NCBI GenBank assembly: GCA_035650215.1
Contig: DASRIC010000066.1
Span: 1-64,000 of the forward strand
Length of the DNA stretch: 64,000 nt
Source: JACVRW01 sp035650215
GTDB taxonomy: Bacteria > Actinomycetota > Thermoleophilia > Solirubrobacterales > Thermoleophilaceae
Direction of reading: 5' to 3'
Each line of letters opens with the position of its first letter. The stretch's first letter is position 1. Position numbers and translations under genes: made by a program. This document shows positions 62,399 to 64,000 of the stretch, one piece after another. The notes beneath the pieces were generated by a model. The model made no database searches, was not told the origin of the DNA, and saw only the letters and a list, made by a program, of their open reading frames with translations.

Positions 62399-64000
62399 AT
62401 GGTTCAAGCGAACGTCCACCTGACAACCCCTGCGCGAACGGCCGAGGCGTCGCCACGCGAGCGCACGCTTGCACGCCTGATCGACGCCGCACGCACGCTC
62501 CTGCCCGTCGACGCGGTGACGTTCATCCCGCTCGGCGCGCGGCGTGAGCCGCTCGAGCCCGCCGCCGGCTGGTACGCCCACGAGCGCCTGCGCGAGGCGC
62601 TCAGGTCCGTGGCGGTGGCGGCGCTCGAGCGTGGCGGCCCACTGCTGCTGCCGCAGGGCGACGCCCACTCGGCCGTCGCGTGTGCCGTGCCCGGCGAGGC
62701 CGGCGAGCCGCTCGGGGCGCTGGCGGCGGCCTCGCTCGACCCGTCGCTGCCGCTCGGGGCCCAGGACCTGCGGACGATCTGCACACTCGCCGAGCTCGCG
62801 GGACCCGCGCTCGAGGCAGCAGCCCGGCTCGACGGGGAGGACCGGCGCGCCCGCGACGAGCTGCGTCTGAAGCGCGCCGCCGAGGACGTGTCGGCCTCGC
62901 TCGAGCTCGGGGAGGTGTACGACCGGGTGGTGCGCCACGCCGCGGCGGTGACCGGCGGCTCGCGCGCCCTGCTGTCGCGTGTGAACCCGCGCAGCGGCGA
63001 GCCGCGCCCGGAGGCGCACGTGGACTTCTCCGAGGAGGCGGGCGACCGGGCGCTCGCCCTCGGCAGCGGCAGCTTCGCGCAGGTGGCGCGCACCCGCTCG
63101 CCGGTCCTCACCAGGTGCGGCGAGGCCGAGGGCGGGCTCGGCTCGCTCATGCACGCCCCGATCGAGCTCGGGCCGCGGCTCTACGGCGTGCTCACAGTGA
63201 CGCACGAGGAGGTGGACCGCTTCGGCCCGGAAGATCTCGAGCTGCTCGTGCGCCTCGCGCGCTCGTCCGCTGCGGCGATCGCCAACGCGATCGACTTCGG
63301 TCGCGAGCGGCGAATCGCGCGGGTGCTCACGGCCGGCTTCGTGCCCGAGTCGCTGCCGGCGGTGCCCGGCTTCGAAACCGGGCTCGTGTACGAGCCGGCG
63401 GCCGGCGCGCCCGCCGGCGGCGACGTGTACGGCGCCTGGCGCATCGGCACCGGTGGCGAGATGGCCGTGCTCGTGGGCGACGTCGCGGGCAAGGGGGTGG
63501 AGACGGCGGCGCTCAGCGCCATGGCGCGCTTCTTCATCGAGGCTCGCAGCCACGACTCCTCCTCCCCCGCCGAGGTGCTCGAGCGAGCCAACCGGATGCT
63601 GGCCGGCCGTCTGCCGAGCGACAACTTCGTCACCGCCTTCCTCGCCGTCCTCTCCGGCGAGTCGGTGCGCTACGCGAACGCCGGCCACCTTCCACCGCTC
63701 CTGGTCTCGGACGGGCGCGCGAGCGCCTTGACGACTCATGGGCTACCGCTCGGCGTCGAGCCCCGCGCGCGCTACGGCGAGAGCGAGCTGCGCCTCCGAA
63801 GCGGCGATCTAGTGTTCGCCTACAGCGACGGCCTCGTGGAGACGCGCAGTGGCGAGGAGAGCTACGGCAGCGAGCGGCTCGTCGACCTCGTGGCTCGCCT
63901 GGCCCGCAGCCTCGCCCCCCAGGAGCTGGTGCGCGCGGTGCATGACGAGGTGGCCGGCTGGGCGGACGGGCTCGCCGACGACGCGGTGGCGCTCGCGCTC
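62399..64000 (+). CDS. GAF-domain SpoIIE-type serine phosphatase (cut by window edge)
   Basis: At least 534 residues, open to the right edge. The frame reads without stop from ATG 62399. Residues about 20-140 look like a degenerate GAF domain, about 165-300 a second GAF (AAEDVSASLELGEVYDRVVRH, RLYGVLTVTHEEVDRFGPED), and about 315-534 a PP2C/SpoIIE phosphatase with metal aspartates in GGDVYGAW (about 341), VGDVAGKG (about 361) and YSDGLVE (about 474), plus YANAGHLPPLL. Such proteins dephosphorylate anti-anti-sigma factors in partner-switching stress control. No sigma, RsbW or RsbV gene is within the window. Confidence 0.88.
   Translation, partial: MVQANVHLTTPARTAEASPRERTLARLIDAARTLLPVDAVTFIPLGARREPLEPAAGWYAHERLREALRSVAVAALERGGPLLLPQGDAHSAVACAVPGEAGEPLGALAAASLDPSLPLGAQDLRTICTLAELAGPALEAAARLDGEDRRARDELRLKRAAEDVSASLELGEVYDRVVRHAAAVTGGSRALLSRVNPRSGEPRPEAHVDFSEEAGDRALALGSGSFAQVARTRSPVLTRCGEAEGGLGSLMHAPIELGPRLYGVLTVTHEEVDRFGPEDLELLVRLARSSAAAIANAIDFGRERRIARVLTAGFVPESLPAVPGFETGLVYEPAAGAPAGGDVYGAWRIGTGGEMAVLVGDVAGKGVETAALSAMARFFIEARSHDSSSPAEVLERANRMLAGRLPSDNFVTAFLAVLSGESVRYANAGHLPPLLVSDGRASALTTHGLPLGVEPRARYGESELRLRSGDLVFAYSDGLVETRSGEESYGSERLVDLVARLARSLAPQELVRAVHDEVAGWADGLADDAVALAL

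Noticed and set aside
1..64000. Search for tRNA, rRNA, CRISPR arrays, insertion sequences, phage genes and classical riboswitches
   Set aside because: None was recognised by eye: no transposase or integrase, no spaced direct-repeat array and no tRNA T-loop context. Small RNAs cannot be excluded without a covariance search.

Overview
The window is 64 kb of very GC-rich, densely packed bacterial DNA with no RNA genes, no insertion sequence and no CRISPR array that I can see. Gene content suggests a soil actinobacterium-like organism, most likely of the class Thermoleophilia (Solirubrobacterales). Pointers are tandem DUF427 and DUF3105 proteins, a stand-alone LigD polymerase domain, a large LuxR-type ATPase regulator, a zinc-ribbon/cyclase/ATPase/TPR protein, form II-like Cox genes, and frequent GTG starts placed 6-7 bases after a TAnnnT box (leaderless transcripts). 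This placement is inference from gene content, not a phylogenetic result.

Region 1 (1-12.9 kb) is mixed metabolism: a PLP dehydratase; an AraC regulator divergent from a cupin/NmrA pair; a tightly coupled sugar-phosphate operon (class II aldolase, HAD phosphatase, DhaL, DhaK); a histidine phosphatase; a reductase-like protein; a small secreted protein; a hydrolase; a ParB-like protein; a LysR regulator; and a secreted class C serine hydrolase.

Region 2 (12.9-29.9 kb) holds DNA repair (LigD-type polymerase domain, exonuclease III), a LuxR-family ATPase regulator, an SDR/EamA pair divergent from LysR-monooxygenase-MBL hydrolase, a MocR regulator, a MarR regulator, a decayed alpha/beta-hydrolase fragment, and a soluble molybdo-oxidoreductase/flavin-reductase pair.

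Region 3 (29.9-38.1 kb) is a nine-gene minus-strand operon, coxS-L-M-D-E, split xdhC, mocA and coxG, encoding a form II-like molybdenum hydroxylase with its maturation proteins. Most junctions overlap by 4 bases and one gene apparently starts with CTG.

Region 4 (38.1-43.6 kb) has a hydrolase, a divergent yczE/MocR pair, a DUF3105 protein and a secreted amidase. Region 5 (43.6-61.7 kb) is a surface-polysaccharide locus: sugar-phosphate transferase, four glycosyltransferases, O-antigen ligase/polymerase, formyltransferase, CapD-type dehydratase, a LytR_C protein and two secreted or membrane-anchored beta-rich proteins. It is interrupted by a class III nucleotide cyclase gene whose upstream region carries a perfect CRP-type palindrome. 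The window ends with a DedA protein and a truncated GAF/SpoIIE phosphatase.

The most notable signals are the CRP-type palindrome spaced as for activation of the cyclase gene, a 46-base palindromic element present twice 28 kb apart, the aldolase-HAD-DhaL-DhaK operon without a visible DhaM, the CTG-started moxR gene, and the hydrolase remnant at 27.7-27.9 kb.
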